DNA from: Claveliimonas ammoniilytica
GTDB taxonomy: Bacteria > Bacillota > Clostridia > Lachnospirales > Lachnospiraceae
NCBI RefSeq assembly: GCF_025567415.1
Contig: NZ_JAOQJV010000014.1
Location: 1-58,221, forward strand
Length of the DNA stretch: 58,221 nt
Direction: 5' to 3'
Shown here: in pieces, positions 15,580 to 23,604 of the stretch
Position numbering within the stretch: position 1 is the stretch's first letter
Layout: each line of letters begins with the position of its first letter
Program-made: the position numbers and the translations under genes
Notes under the pieces: generated by a model
The model's input: only the letters and a program-made list of their open reading frames with translations
Database searches by the model: none
Told to the model about the DNA's origin: nothing

Positions 15580-16206
15580 ATAGTATTTCTCCTCCACAAA
15601 TCCCAATTTCCACCGAAATCCAATTTCCCACACTGACTCCACATATTCCTTGCCTGATATTTCCCGCAACTTTCCTCGCAAATGACTATTGTGTGTCTTC
15701 AATGAATTTTCTGTGCAATCCGGAGTATCTAAACTAATACGGTCTAATAAAACAGATTTAGCGATTACCTGTCCCGGATTTTGTATCAATAATTTTAAAA
15801 TTGCGAATTCCGTTCTTGTCAGGTTCACTGTTTTGTCTTCTAATGAAATTTTTCTTGATGTCTCATCTATATTTAACTCTCCATAGTTGTATATAGGAAA
15901 TTGGGTTGTTCTCATGCTTTCACGTAACCTGATATTAATACGAGCCAGTAATTCTTTCGTATCAAAAGGCTTAGTTAAATAATCTACCGCCCCTCCAAGC
16001 AATAAATTCACTTTACTATCTGCATCAGTTTTTGCACTTACTACGATTATTGGAATCCCTTGTATCTGTGACGGCACCTTCTCGCCAGACATTCCAGGCA
16101 GCATCAGATCCAGCAAGATCAGATCTGGTCTTTTTTGCTTCAAAAGTAATAATGCCTCTGTACCAGAAAATGCACGTTGTACCTGATATCCTTCTCTTTC
16201 AAGTAT
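15580..16206 (-). pseudogene. 5'-truncated OmpR-type response regulator
   Basis: The frame is open from 16206, directly after a TAG that sits 12 bases beyond the DUF998 stop. It begins inside a receiver domain (ILEREGYQVQRAFSG). About 20 N-terminal residues including the acidic pair are missing, while the phospho-acceptor Asp in DLILLDLMLPG, the conserved Lys (YLTKPF) and the winged-helix output domain (LTRTEFAILKLLIQNPG) are intact. There is no start codon in the proper place and no stop of its own; the frame runs into the GNAT gene. The only possible internal start is a TTG at 16143. This looks like a deletion junction. Confidence 0.75.
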
Positions 16207-16220
16207 CTATTTTTCACTTT

Positions 16221-16847
16221 CTAAAACTTCATCCGATACAGTTCTATTCCAAGCACTGCATTATATCCTGTCGCAGCAAACACACTGAATCTTTCAACAA
16301 TCCCGAAATAATCCTTCGGTACAATATTCATTCCCATTGCGCCTACCATCATCATACCAAGAGCAATTGCTGCAAAAATGCCATAAGAACGAGAGCTTTT
16401 ATCCTTTGCTCCGGCAATAATAATCAAATCCAGAGATACTATGGACAATAAAACAACGATCACTGTTGAAAAAATGTGCATCTTATCCTGAAATGTACCT
16501 GCATAACCACTGTCACTTAAAGGAAACATGCCAAATCCCACTGCTGACACCCACTCCATAATCGTGAACAGATAGATACCTACTCGCAGGAGTCTGGTTT
16601 TTTTACCCTGAATGCCTACGCATACCATCATTGCACACACCAAAGTACATACATTGTACAGACTGCTTAGTTGGTTCCATAACCGAAGCGATGGTGCATT
16701 CGATGCACTAAGGTCGCTTACCGCCTGCGCCATCCAGTCATAGCCCGGATATGCGAGCGGTGAAAATACAACCGCTGCTGTATATGACAAAAAAGCTGCT
16801 ACTCCAAGTAAACCGCAATAATTCAATAAACTCTTTTTCTTTATCAT
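16221..16847 (-). CDS. DUF998-family membrane protein
   Basis: This 208-residue protein has six hydrophobic segments and the family-typical early motif PLAYPGYDWMAQAVSDLSA. DUF998 proteins are integral membrane proteins of unknown function. It overlaps the TetR gene by 4 bases (ATGA) and so is coexpressed with and probably controlled by it. Its stop is almost fused to the truncated response regulator. Confidence 0.82.
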   Translation of the reverse strand: MIKKKSLLNYCGLLGVAAFLSYTAAVVFSPLAYPGYDWMAQAVSDLSASNAPSLRLWNQLSSLYNVCTLVCAMMVCVGIQGKKTRLLRVGIYLFTIMEWVSAVGFGMFPLSDSGYAGTFQDKMHIFSTVIVVLLSIVSLDLIIIAGAKDKSSRSYGIFAAIALGMMMVGAMGMNIVPKDYFGIVERFSVFAATGYNAVLGIELYRMKF

Positions 16848-17449
16848 ACAGCATTCTCCTCACAAAACCACTTCAGATAATCGTCCAAAAGATTATTATC
16901 TGTTTCATAGCTACACTTACCATTGCTCTGATCCAGTTCGTAATCCATCAGTCCATGTATGGTCATAGCAAAACTCACTGCACTCATATCCGGATTGGTA
17001 AAATGAAGTAATTTATGTACTTCCATCGCATAGAACAGCTGCTTCGTTGCTATCATCATCTTATCCGTTTCTTCTGCTACAATTTTTGCTGCCATAGGAT
17101 TCAGGCTTCTTTCGGAATAGATAACCTTATAGAAATTCATCATATGTTCCTGATGGTTTATATTGAAATATCCTCCGACCATCATCTTCAATATTTCCAA
17201 AGCACTCTTGCCGGCAAAAATGGTCGTATAATCAATTGCGCCTATATTGGCAGTATTCTTAGCCTCTTCCCGGAGAAATTGATACATTACTTCCACAAGT
17301 TCCTCTTTCGATGCAAAATGATTGTATAATGATGGCTTTTTTATCCCAACTTTATCCGCAATCATATTCATGGATACGTTACCAAGTCCTTTATTCGCCG
17401 CCAGTTCCAATGTAGCCATGATAATCTCTTTTTTTCTTGTATCACTCAT
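16844..17449 (-). CDS. TetR/AcrR-family regulator
   Basis: This 201-residue protein has an N-terminal HTH with GLGNVSMNMIADKVGIKKPSLYNHF followed by SKEELVEVMY, the TetR signature. The C-terminal ligand domain resembles the TetR_C WHG-like type. It overlaps the DUF998 gene, forming a two-gene operon. Two ACC-N4-GGT palindromes lie upstream (17478-17511) and are probable self-operators. Confidence 0.88.
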   Translation of the reverse strand: MSDTRKKEIIMATLELAANKGLGNVSMNMIADKVGIKKPSLYNHFASKEELVEVMYQFLREEAKNTANIGAIDYTTIFAGKSALEILKMMVGGYFNINHQEHMMNFYKVIYSERSLNPMAAKIVAEETDKMMIATKQLFYAMEVHKLLHFTNPDMSAVSFAMTIHGLMDYELDQSNGKCSYETDNNLLDDYLKWFCEENAV

Positions 17450-17477
17450 TGTTAGTTTTAATCACCCCTTACATATT

Positions 17478-17511
17478 ACCTATCGGTTTTGTTTTAACTA
17501 CCATTCGGTAG
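17478..17511. promoter_or_regulatory. Twin operator sites upstream of the TetR/DUF998 operon
   Basis: ACCTATCGGT (17478-17487) and CTACCATTCGGTAG (17498-17511, palindrome 5-4-5) share an ACC-N4-GGT core with centres about 22 bases apart, two helical turns. This fits a TetR-type repressor binding as two dimers. Confidence 0.6.
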
Positions 17512-17551
17512 CTTTAATATATCACACTGTTCTGCATAATTCAAGTACAGG

Positions 17552-18175
17552 TTAGAATAACTGTCCCGGCAGTTTCTTTTTCTCTTTATATGGAAACTGC
17601 TTATCAAACTCTTCTGCTTCCCGCTCATCTACAAGATAGCCTTCCGGTGTTACATACTCTCCAGTAATCCCATCAAGATAACCAGGTACAAGTTCTTTAC
17701 ACAAAAAGAATGATGCATCTTCCCCCTCCGGCAATCCATGATAACGGATATTAAATTCACTTGCCGGCCTGAATCCGCTTTTTCCATAAAAGTCAATGTT
17801 TCCCTCAAAGCAGACTGCACCACAGCCAAGTTTCGCAGCCTTGTCTAATGAATAATCCAATAGGATTTTTCCGTACCCTTGTCTTTTCAGTTCTGGTGTA
17901 ATACAAATCGGTCCCATAGTCATAATTGGAATTTTTCTTCCATCATCTGCTCTAATACTCGTTCTCATAAACATGTTCTGACCGATCAGCTTACCCTCTT
18001 CATCATTTTCATTAAGTAACATCACAAAATCCAGTTCCGGAACAAATGCCGGATCATTTCGGAGCTGATGCAATACATAATGTTCAAGGCATCCTGGACG
18101 ATACACATTCCAAAAACTTTCTCTTACCAGATTTTCTACTTTCTGATACTCTTCCTTTTTCTCTAAACGGATCAT
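17552..18175 (-). CDS. GNAT N-acetyltransferase
   Basis: This 207-residue protein has a GNAT core: TMGPICITPELKRQGYGKILL is the acetyl-CoA binding loop, followed by GCGAVCFEGNIDFYGKSGFRPA. The type (YhbS-like, acting on small molecules or peptides) cannot be refined by eye. It starts 4 bases after the RsgA paralog stop, in the TetR-RsgA-GNAT operon. Confidence 0.82.
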   Translation of the reverse strand: MIRLEKKEEYQKVENLVRESFWNVYRPGCLEHYVLHQLRNDPAFVPELDFVMLLNENDEEGKLIGQNMFMRTSIRADDGRKIPIMTMGPICITPELKRQGYGKILLDYSLDKAAKLGCGAVCFEGNIDFYGKSGFRPASEFNIRYHGLPEGEDASFFLCKELVPGYLDGITGEYVTPEGYLVDEREAEEFDKQFPYKEKKKLPGQLF

Positions 18176-18179
18176 AATA

Positions 18180-19226
18180 TTACCTCTTCAAATTATTTTT
18201 ATTATACTTTGCAATTTCTTTAAACTTCTTTTTCTTTGCAAGCATATAGCTCTCAGCCTCTTCCATATATAAATTCTCTGCCTTTAACTTTTTATAGGAT
18301 TTCAGACGTTCCTCATCAATTATCCCTTCTTCCATTGCAGCTCGTACTGCACATCCCGGTTCAGATGTATGTGTACAATTATGGAAACGACATTTTTCTG
18401 CCAATTTCTCAATATCAGAAAAAGTATGTTCGATTCCTTCTCCTGCATTCCACATTCCAAGTTCCCGCATCCCCGGTGTATCAATAACCATCCCTTTATT
18501 CGGAAGCAAGAACAGTTCTCTATGAGTAGTTGTATGCCTTCCCTTGTCATCTTTTCTAAGTGTATTGGTTTTCAAACATTCTTCACCCAGTAATCTATTG
18601 ATCAATGTTGATTTTCCTACACCCGAAGAACCGATGAATGCAACTGTTTTTGTTTCCTGCAGATATGGTTTTATTTGCTGTAGACCATCCCCTGTTAATC
18701 CGGAAGTTTCCATCACCGGAACACCAACCGCTACTTTTTCAATCTCAAACCTCTTCGCCTCTAAATCATCACACAAATCTACTTTTGTAAGAATTATGAC
18801 CGGAACAGCTCCACTGTCCCATGCTATAGACAGATAACGTTCTAACCTTCTTATATTGAAGTCCCTGTTTAATGCCATACACAAAAATACAGTATCTATA
18901 TTAGCGGCTACTACCTGCTCCATACAATTTTTCCCAGCAGCTTTCCGAATAAAAACGCTTTTTCTCGGCAACACTTTGTGAATAACCGCCACATCACCTT
19001 TAAAAGAATATTCTACAAGAACAAAATCTCCTACGGATGGAAATTCTGAAATTGCAGAAACATTATATCTGAATTTTCCCGAAACTCTTGCTAGGCACTC
19101 TTCCTTATCCATGACCACACGAAATAAATCCTTTTCCTGTGATATCACTCTTCCAAGTTCATATTCCGGATGCACTGAAGCAATTTCATAATATTGCTCA
19201 CTTGCTCCCCATTGTTCTAATCCCAT
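18180..19226 (-). CDS. RsgA-like circularly permuted GTPase (paralog)
   Basis: This 348-residue protein has an N-terminal OB-type domain, then permuted GTPase motifs (TKVD before GSSGVGKSTL and DTPGMREL), then a Cys/His zinc site (CRFHNCTHTSEPGC) and a Lys-rich tail. RsgA helps mature the small ribosomal subunit. A second, more standard RsgA lies at 40639-41517 inside the housekeeping cluster, so this one is an accessory paralog. It lies between a TetR gene and a GNAT gene with short gaps and would be induced when the TetR protein releases its operator. Confidence 0.88.
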   Translation of the reverse strand: MGLEQWGASEQYYEIASVHPEYELGRVISQEKDLFRVVMDKEECLARVSGKFRYNVSAISEFPSVGDFVLVEYSFKGDVAVIHKVLPRKSVFIRKAAGKNCMEQVVAANIDTVFLCMALNRDFNIRRLERYLSIAWDSGAVPVIILTKVDLCDDLEAKRFEIEKVAVGVPVMETSGLTGDGLQQIKPYLQETKTVAFIGSSGVGKSTLINRLLGEECLKTNTLRKDDKGRHTTTHRELFLLPNKGMVIDTPGMRELGMWNAGEGIEHTFSDIEKLAEKCRFHNCTHTSEPGCAVRAAMEEGIIDEERLKSYKKLKAENLYMEEAESYMLAKKKKFKEIAKYNKNNLKR

Positions 19227-19252
19227 TTCATATTCCTTTACCCAAAATACAA

Positions 19253-19846
19253 TTACTGTTTCATCTCTTCTACAATTTTGTCCAACATACTTTCAAACTG
19301 ACTTTTCGCTTTCGCCTTATCTGCTGCTCCATCATACATGCTATAAAAGAAAAACATATTTGCATAAAATTTAACTGCATTCTCTTCTGGATTATTTATT
19401 TTCATATTTTCGAACAGATCCTTCACGTATTCTGTCGGTCCGGATACCAGATATTGCTGATATAAATTCTGCATCTCTTCACTGCGAAACTGCTCTATTG
19501 TCAGCATTTTCCGAAACGACGATGCAAAATCATCCTCTGTCCAGTATTCAAACATAGACTTGCTGTATTCTACAAAATCATCCAGTGATACTGTCTCATA
19601 CTTTTCAGGCATACTCTCTTTTTCATCTTCCGGCATATCATATTCTGCTGCCTGTTCGCCATCCTGTTGCTCCATACGCTGCACAATACAGTCAAAAATA
19701 TCTCTTTTGCTTTTGTAATGACGGTACAATGCCCCTTTTGTCATATCAAGTTCTCCTGCTATCTGGCTGACTGAGACAGCCTCATAACCATCTCTGGCAA
19801 ACAGATGCAATGCCACAATCAATATCTCTTCTTTTCTATTACTCAC
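19253..19846 (-). CDS. TetR-family regulator controlling the RsgA-paralog operon
   Basis: This is a 197-residue protein if it begins at GTG 19846 (reads MSNRKEEIL), which has GGAGG 8 bases upstream; an in-frame TTG at 19861 overlaps that site. TetR helix-turn-helix: DGYEAVSVSQIAGELDMTKGALYRHYKSK. The C-terminal domain is of the kind with an FYANMFFFYSMYDGA helix; ligand unknown. A perfect long inverted repeat lies at its promoter. RsgA and GNAT genes follow at 26 and 4 bases. Confidence 0.85.
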   Translation of the reverse strand: MSNRKEEILIVALHLFARDGYEAVSVSQIAGELDMTKGALYRHYKSKRDIFDCIVQRMEQQDGEQAAEYDMPEDEKESMPEKYETVSLDDFVEYSKSMFEYWTEDDFASSFRKMLTIEQFRSEEMQNLYQQYLVSGPTEYVKDLFENMKINNPEENAVKFYANMFFFYSMYDGAADKAKAKSQFESMLDKIVEEMKQ

Positions 19847-19868
19847 GCTGATAACCTCCAACCAAAAA

Positions 19869-19919
19869 ATAAACGACCGTTTACATCTTCATAATAGTAA
19901 ACGGTCGTTTATTTGTCAA
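19869..19919 (-). promoter_or_regulatory. Promoter with duplicated TetR operator
   Basis: On the minus strand TTGACA (19919-19914) and TATTAT (19896-19891) are 17 bases apart. The spacer is filled by ATAAACGACCGTTTAC in inverted form, and a perfect reverse-complement copy follows over the start region (19869-19884 and 19897-19912, 16-bp arms, 12-base centre). Each arm is itself an AAACG-N2-CGTTT palindrome, so two dimers can bind. Confidence 0.85.
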
Positions 19920-19938
19920 GACTTTTCTTTTTGCCATA

Positions 19939-20703
19939 TTATCTCTTTTTATAAATCAACAGCTCTGGATTTTCACCATCCTTTTCATATGTACATACCA
20001 GAATAAAATCCATACTTGCCAGAATACCGAAGCATCTGTCTCCTCCAAATTCAGACTCCAGTTGATTCCCCAGATAGGTTTTCTGATCATCAAGAAATTT
20101 CACTTTTCGTCCATTCGGCAGAGTATATTCCAGATTCACATATTTCCCCACAAGTGCATTTAGCTTGTCTACCCTTGGAAGTCCGTCTATATGCAGATCA
20201 TTTATTTCGTTTATCAATTGCTTTTTAAACTCTTCAAACTGCCCATTGTCACTAAGTTCATCATATCTTTTCCAGTAATCTAATTTTGGAAGCATTTCTT
20301 TCAAATAAGATTGTGCCTGTTCTTCGGTAAAGTTTTCATTTACCATATTCTTTACACACACATCAATCAATTCATCCATATCGTTATATGTGTATGTTCC
20401 ATCTGCATAGCACCATTTACAATACTCCTCATTTAATGTGCCATCCTTATCACGTCCCAATATAGAATCATCAATTGGCATTCCACAGCACTGGCAGATC
20501 AGCTTTCTGGGTTCTCCCAAAAGCGTATTGATGGATACATCAAATTCTTTCGATAAGAGCTTGAGAGTATCAGTGTTTGGAACTGTATCTCCATTTTCCC
20601 AACGTGATACTGCCTGCCTTGTTACCATGATTTTATCTGCCAGCTCGTCTTGTGACATTCCTCTTTCAGTACGAAGTTTCAAAATAATATTTTTTGTTTC
20701 CAT
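19939..20703 (-). CDS. XRE-family regulator with zinc-ribbon domain
   Basis: This 254-residue protein starts at ATG 20703 (METKNIILKLRTERGMSQDEL), with GGAGGTGATAACT just upstream; the frame to 20772 is probably untranslated. A helix-turn-helix at about 5-60 is followed by a putative zinc ribbon, CQCCGMPIDD...YCKWCYADG (about 70-105, four cysteines). A C-terminal domain follows that I do not recognise, containing LPNGRKVKFLDDQK. The zinc-ribbon plus helical segment resembles the PF12674-type domain. It is a single gene with no close partners. Confidence 0.8.
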   Translation of the reverse strand: METKNIILKLRTERGMSQDELADKIMVTRQAVSRWENGDTVPNTDTLKLLSKEFDVSINTLLGEPRKLICQCCGMPIDDSILGRDKDGTLNEEYCKWCYADGTYTYNDMDELIDVCVKNMVNENFTEEQAQSYLKEMLPKLDYWKRYDELSDNGQFEEFKKQLINEINDLHIDGLPRVDKLNALVGKYVNLEYTLPNGRKVKFLDDQKTYLGNQLESEFGGDRCFGILASMDFILVCTYEKDGENPELLIYKKR

Positions 20704-20900
20704 AGTTATCACCTCCGTTATCTTTATCATATCGATTAATCCGCAGTCTGAAAAGCAACCTGCTGTTGCCATAAGCTATCTATATGATTTAGTTATCTCT
20801 CTTTGGTCATGACTCTTTTGTTTCCGCTTAAGTCATTACACAAATAAGATCTGCCGTGCTGCTTGCCCCGGCAACATCACTTACAAGATGGAAGAAAGGC

Positions 20901-21716
20901 CTAATTCACAGTAGCATTTCGCTCGAGATACTCCATAAACGCTTTCAACACCTTAAGCAACGGCTCCGGCAAACGCTTATAGCACTCTTCTTTCAGTTCG
21001 ACAGGAACACCATAGAAGCCTTCTGCAATGCCACCTGCAATAGCCGTCAGTGTATCACAATCACCGCCAAGAGATACCGCAGTACGGATAACATCCTCAA
21101 AACTACCTCCCTCCAGGAAAGCCGTGATGGCCTCCGGCACAGTTTCCATGCAGGTTTCTGTATGAAAATATCCGGGTCTGATTTCATCGCAAGTACGATT
21201 CAATTCATAACCAAATTCATATTCCATATATTCCTTAATTTCTGTCTTGCTATGTCCTGTCCTTGCCAGAAAAACAGCACTGGCAGTTGCTTCAGCACCC
21301 TTGATTCCTTCCGGATGATTGTGGGTAACTTCTGCCGAAAGCCTTGCTGCGTGTCTGACAGAATCGATATCGTTATATAACCACGCAACTGAAGAAACAC
21401 GCATTGCAGAGCCATTACCAAAACTATTGTAAGCCTTGCACTCTGGATTACGAAGCCATTGTCGGAACATTCCTCCATACCCGGCATTCGGATACATCTT
21501 TCCAAATTGACGCATACGATTAGCCAAATTTCGCAAAATCCAATCATCTGAAGCACTCGGCTGTGCATCAAGAAAAGTCAGACCGACAGCCAAAGTCATT
21601 ACGGTATCATCCGTATAGGCGGATTTGCGAGAGAATAAAGGGAACTCTTTACTCTTGTTACCACGGTCAAATTCATAAGGACTACCAATGATATCACCTA
21701 AGATTGCTCCAATCAT
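20901..21716 (-). CDS. ADP-ribosylglycohydrolase-family protein
   Basis: This 271-residue protein starts MIGAILGDIIGSPYEFDRGN. It has the family metal-binding motifs SAYTDDTVMT (residues about 33-42) and SLGGDCDTLTAIAGGIAEG near the C-terminus, which hold the two magnesium ions used to remove ADP-ribose. The target (protein arginine, nucleic acid or a metabolite) is unknown. It overlaps the VWA gene upstream by 4 bases, so the two are cotranslated. Confidence 0.88.
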   Translation of the reverse strand: MIGAILGDIIGSPYEFDRGNKSKEFPLFSRKSAYTDDTVMTLAVGLTFLDAQPSASDDWILRNLANRMRQFGKMYPNAGYGGMFRQWLRNPECKAYNSFGNGSAMRVSSVAWLYNDIDSVRHAARLSAEVTHNHPEGIKGAEATASAVFLARTGHSKTEIKEYMEYEFGYELNRTCDEIRPGYFHTETCMETVPEAITAFLEGGSFEDVIRTAVSLGGDCDTLTAIAGGIAEGFYGVPVELKEECYKRLPEPLLKVLKAFMEYLERNATVN

Positions 21717-22357
21717 CTCTTTCCACCTCTCTTCTTGTAATCCGCATCAATCTTCTTTTTCCAGTCAGCCGACAATGGTGCTGCGCTCGTTCTTACGCTG
21801 GTAATTGCCTCGCTGATGACTTCATAGTTGAGTACTGTTCCAACCTCATCACAATGATAGTTTGCGGCCATAGATTCATCAATACCAAATCTTTTGGCTT
21901 CAGCTGCCGCATCAATGTTTGCACCGAGGAAAAGAAACTCCCAACCATAACGTTCCTTCTGACGTTCAATCATATTGCGCACCTTATCGTAGGTGTAATG
22001 ATGGCTGGCATTTTCCATACCATCAGTTGTGATGATAAAGAGGGTCTTTTCCGGCACATCTTCTTTGCGGGCATACTTATGAACATTCCCGATATGCTGG
22101 ATTGCACCTCCAACCGCATCGAGAAGTGCAGTGCAGCCACGCACGAAATATTCCTTGTCCGTAAGATTCGGTACATCTGCAATAACAACACGGTCATGAA
22201 TAACCTCTGTTTCGTTGTCAAACAGCACGGTGGATACCACGGCATCACCAGGCTCCTTACGCTGCTTTTCCAACATAGAATTAAAACCTCCGATAGTATC
22301 CTTTTCCAGTCCCGACATGGAACCACTTCTGTCTAAGATAAATACAAGTTCTGTCAT
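21713..22357 (-). CDS. VWA-domain protein
   Basis: This 214-residue protein is a single von Willebrand A domain with a complete metal-ion-dependent adhesion site: DRSGSM at residue 9, the Thr in GCTALLDAV and the Asp in TTDGMENAS. No signal peptide or membrane segment is seen, so it is cytosolic. It precedes and overlaps the ADP-ribosylglycohydrolase gene, suggesting a functional pair, for instance a metal-dependent scaffold for the hydrolase target. That is inference. Confidence 0.85.
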   Translation of the reverse strand: MTELVFILDRSGSMSGLEKDTIGGFNSMLEKQRKEPGDAVVSTVLFDNETEVIHDRVVIADVPNLTDKEYFVRGCTALLDAVGGAIQHIGNVHKYARKEDVPEKTLFIITTDGMENASHHYTYDKVRNMIERQKERYGWEFLFLGANIDAAAEAKRFGIDESMAANYHCDEVGTVLNYEVISEAITSVRTSAAPLSADWKKKIDADYKKRGGKR

Positions 22358-22478
22358 TTTGAACTCCTCCTTTTTTTATTGTGATTTCATTATAAGAAAA
22401 GCAGAAGAATGAATGGTCGCATTGTATGCGACATTTTTCAGAAGCCTGTATAACAGAACAATACATCTGCAGTTATTC

Positions 22479-22507
22479 AAAAAAAGAAGCGCTCATACAA
22501 GCACTTC
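22479..22507 (-). terminator. Terminator of the AEC transporter gene
   Basis: On the minus strand an 8-bp stem GAAGTGCT / AGCGCTTC (one G-U pair) is followed by T7. The stem begins 2 bases past the stop codon at 22510. Confidence 0.75.
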
Positions 22508-22509
22508 TC

Positions 22510-23442
22510 CTATATCACCATCTGAAATACAAGTACCATCAATGGCATTGTAATAATTGCAAATATTGTAGTAATTACATTAATCGCACTCGCATACTGC
22601 GAATCATTTCCGTATACCTGACACATCTGTGTAACAGTTGAAGCAGACGGTGTAATAACAGAAAGAAATACAATCAGAAGAATCTTTGTACTATCCTGTC
22701 CCCATATCGCCAGTCCGCTTATTTTCAGTATCAGAAGCGCAATCAGCGGAATTATGATCAGTCTCATACATGCAATCCCATAGACTCTTCCACGTGAAAA
22801 TATCTCTTTCAGATTCATTCCTGCGATCAGCATGCCTGTAACAATCATGCTGGCTGGTCCGATCATGGAACCTACAGAACTAAGCGTATGATTGACCAGT
22901 TCCGGAAGACGTATTCTGGTAACAAAAAGCACTACTCCCAGAAATACTGAGATCATGTTGATATTAAACACAATCTTTTTCCAGTCTGTTTTTTCTTCTT
23001 TCCCAAGCACGCTTTTACAGTGAGTCCAGATAAATACAAGCTGAACGCACATAGCCACACATCCATATAACACCCATTTTTCGCCCAACACATAAGTAAC
23101 GATCGGCACGATCAGATTTCCCGTATTCGAATAGTAAATGGATGTTGTCTCTACTTCATTCATATGGAATACTCTTCCAATCCCCCAGACAATCAAAAGC
23201 AGCAATACCTGTAACAACACGGATGCCACAAGTGCCAGAAACAGCCCTTTTACTTTATCATCTGTATACTCCACCTGAAATGCATTGATAATCACACATG
23301 GGATGATCAGATACAATACAATCTTAGAGATTACCTTACTGTCTTCATCTTTCAAGAGTCCTGTCTTCACAATAATATATCCCATAAGGATCATCAGAAA
23401 AAGTTCCAGGATCTGCTTCACCAATAATATACTTATCTGCAT
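22510..23442 (-). CDS. AEC (auxin efflux carrier) family transporter
   Basis: This 310-residue protein has about ten membrane segments in two five-helix halves. It carries the family features NAFQVEYTDDKV early and ITPSASTVTQMCQVYGND near the end. Bacterial AEC members export or exchange organic acids, and the malonate, malate or amino-acid substrate cannot be told. It is transcribed alone between two terminators; the gdhA terminator lies about 95 bases upstream of its start. Confidence 0.85.
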   Translation of the reverse strand: MQISILLVKQILELFLMILMGYIIVKTGLLKDEDSKVISKIVLYLIIPCVIINAFQVEYTDDKVKGLFLALVASVLLQVLLLLIVWGIGRVFHMNEVETTSIYYSNTGNLIVPIVTYVLGEKWVLYGCVAMCVQLVFIWTHCKSVLGKEEKTDWKKIVFNINMISVFLGVVLFVTRIRLPELVNHTLSSVGSMIGPASMIVTGMLIAGMNLKEIFSRGRVYGIACMRLIIIPLIALLILKISGLAIWGQDSTKILLIVFLSVITPSASTVTQMCQVYGNDSQYASAINVITTIFAIITMPLMVLVFQMVI

Positions 23443-23536
23443 GTTTGCCTCTTTTCTTGACTTTCTTTTACTCTTTTGTATTTAACCCGATTCATTATAG
23501 ATGCTTTTCTGGGCGAATACAATTGACGAAAAATAC

Positions 23537-23580
23537 AAAAAAATACATCAGATGCCGATTAATGTGCAACATCTGATGTA
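23537..23580 (-). terminator. Terminator of the glutamate dehydrogenase gene
   Basis: An 11-bp perfect stem TACATCAGATG / CATCTGATGTA with a 15-base loop is followed on the minus strand by T7. Confidence 0.88.
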
Positions 23581-23604
23581 CAACCTACTCATCCGTTATT
23601 TTTC

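Noticed and set aside
20856..21380. 174-codon plus-strand open frame opposite the ADP-ribosylglycohydrolase
   Set aside because: The minus strand has both catalytic metal motifs; the plus frame has no domain sign.
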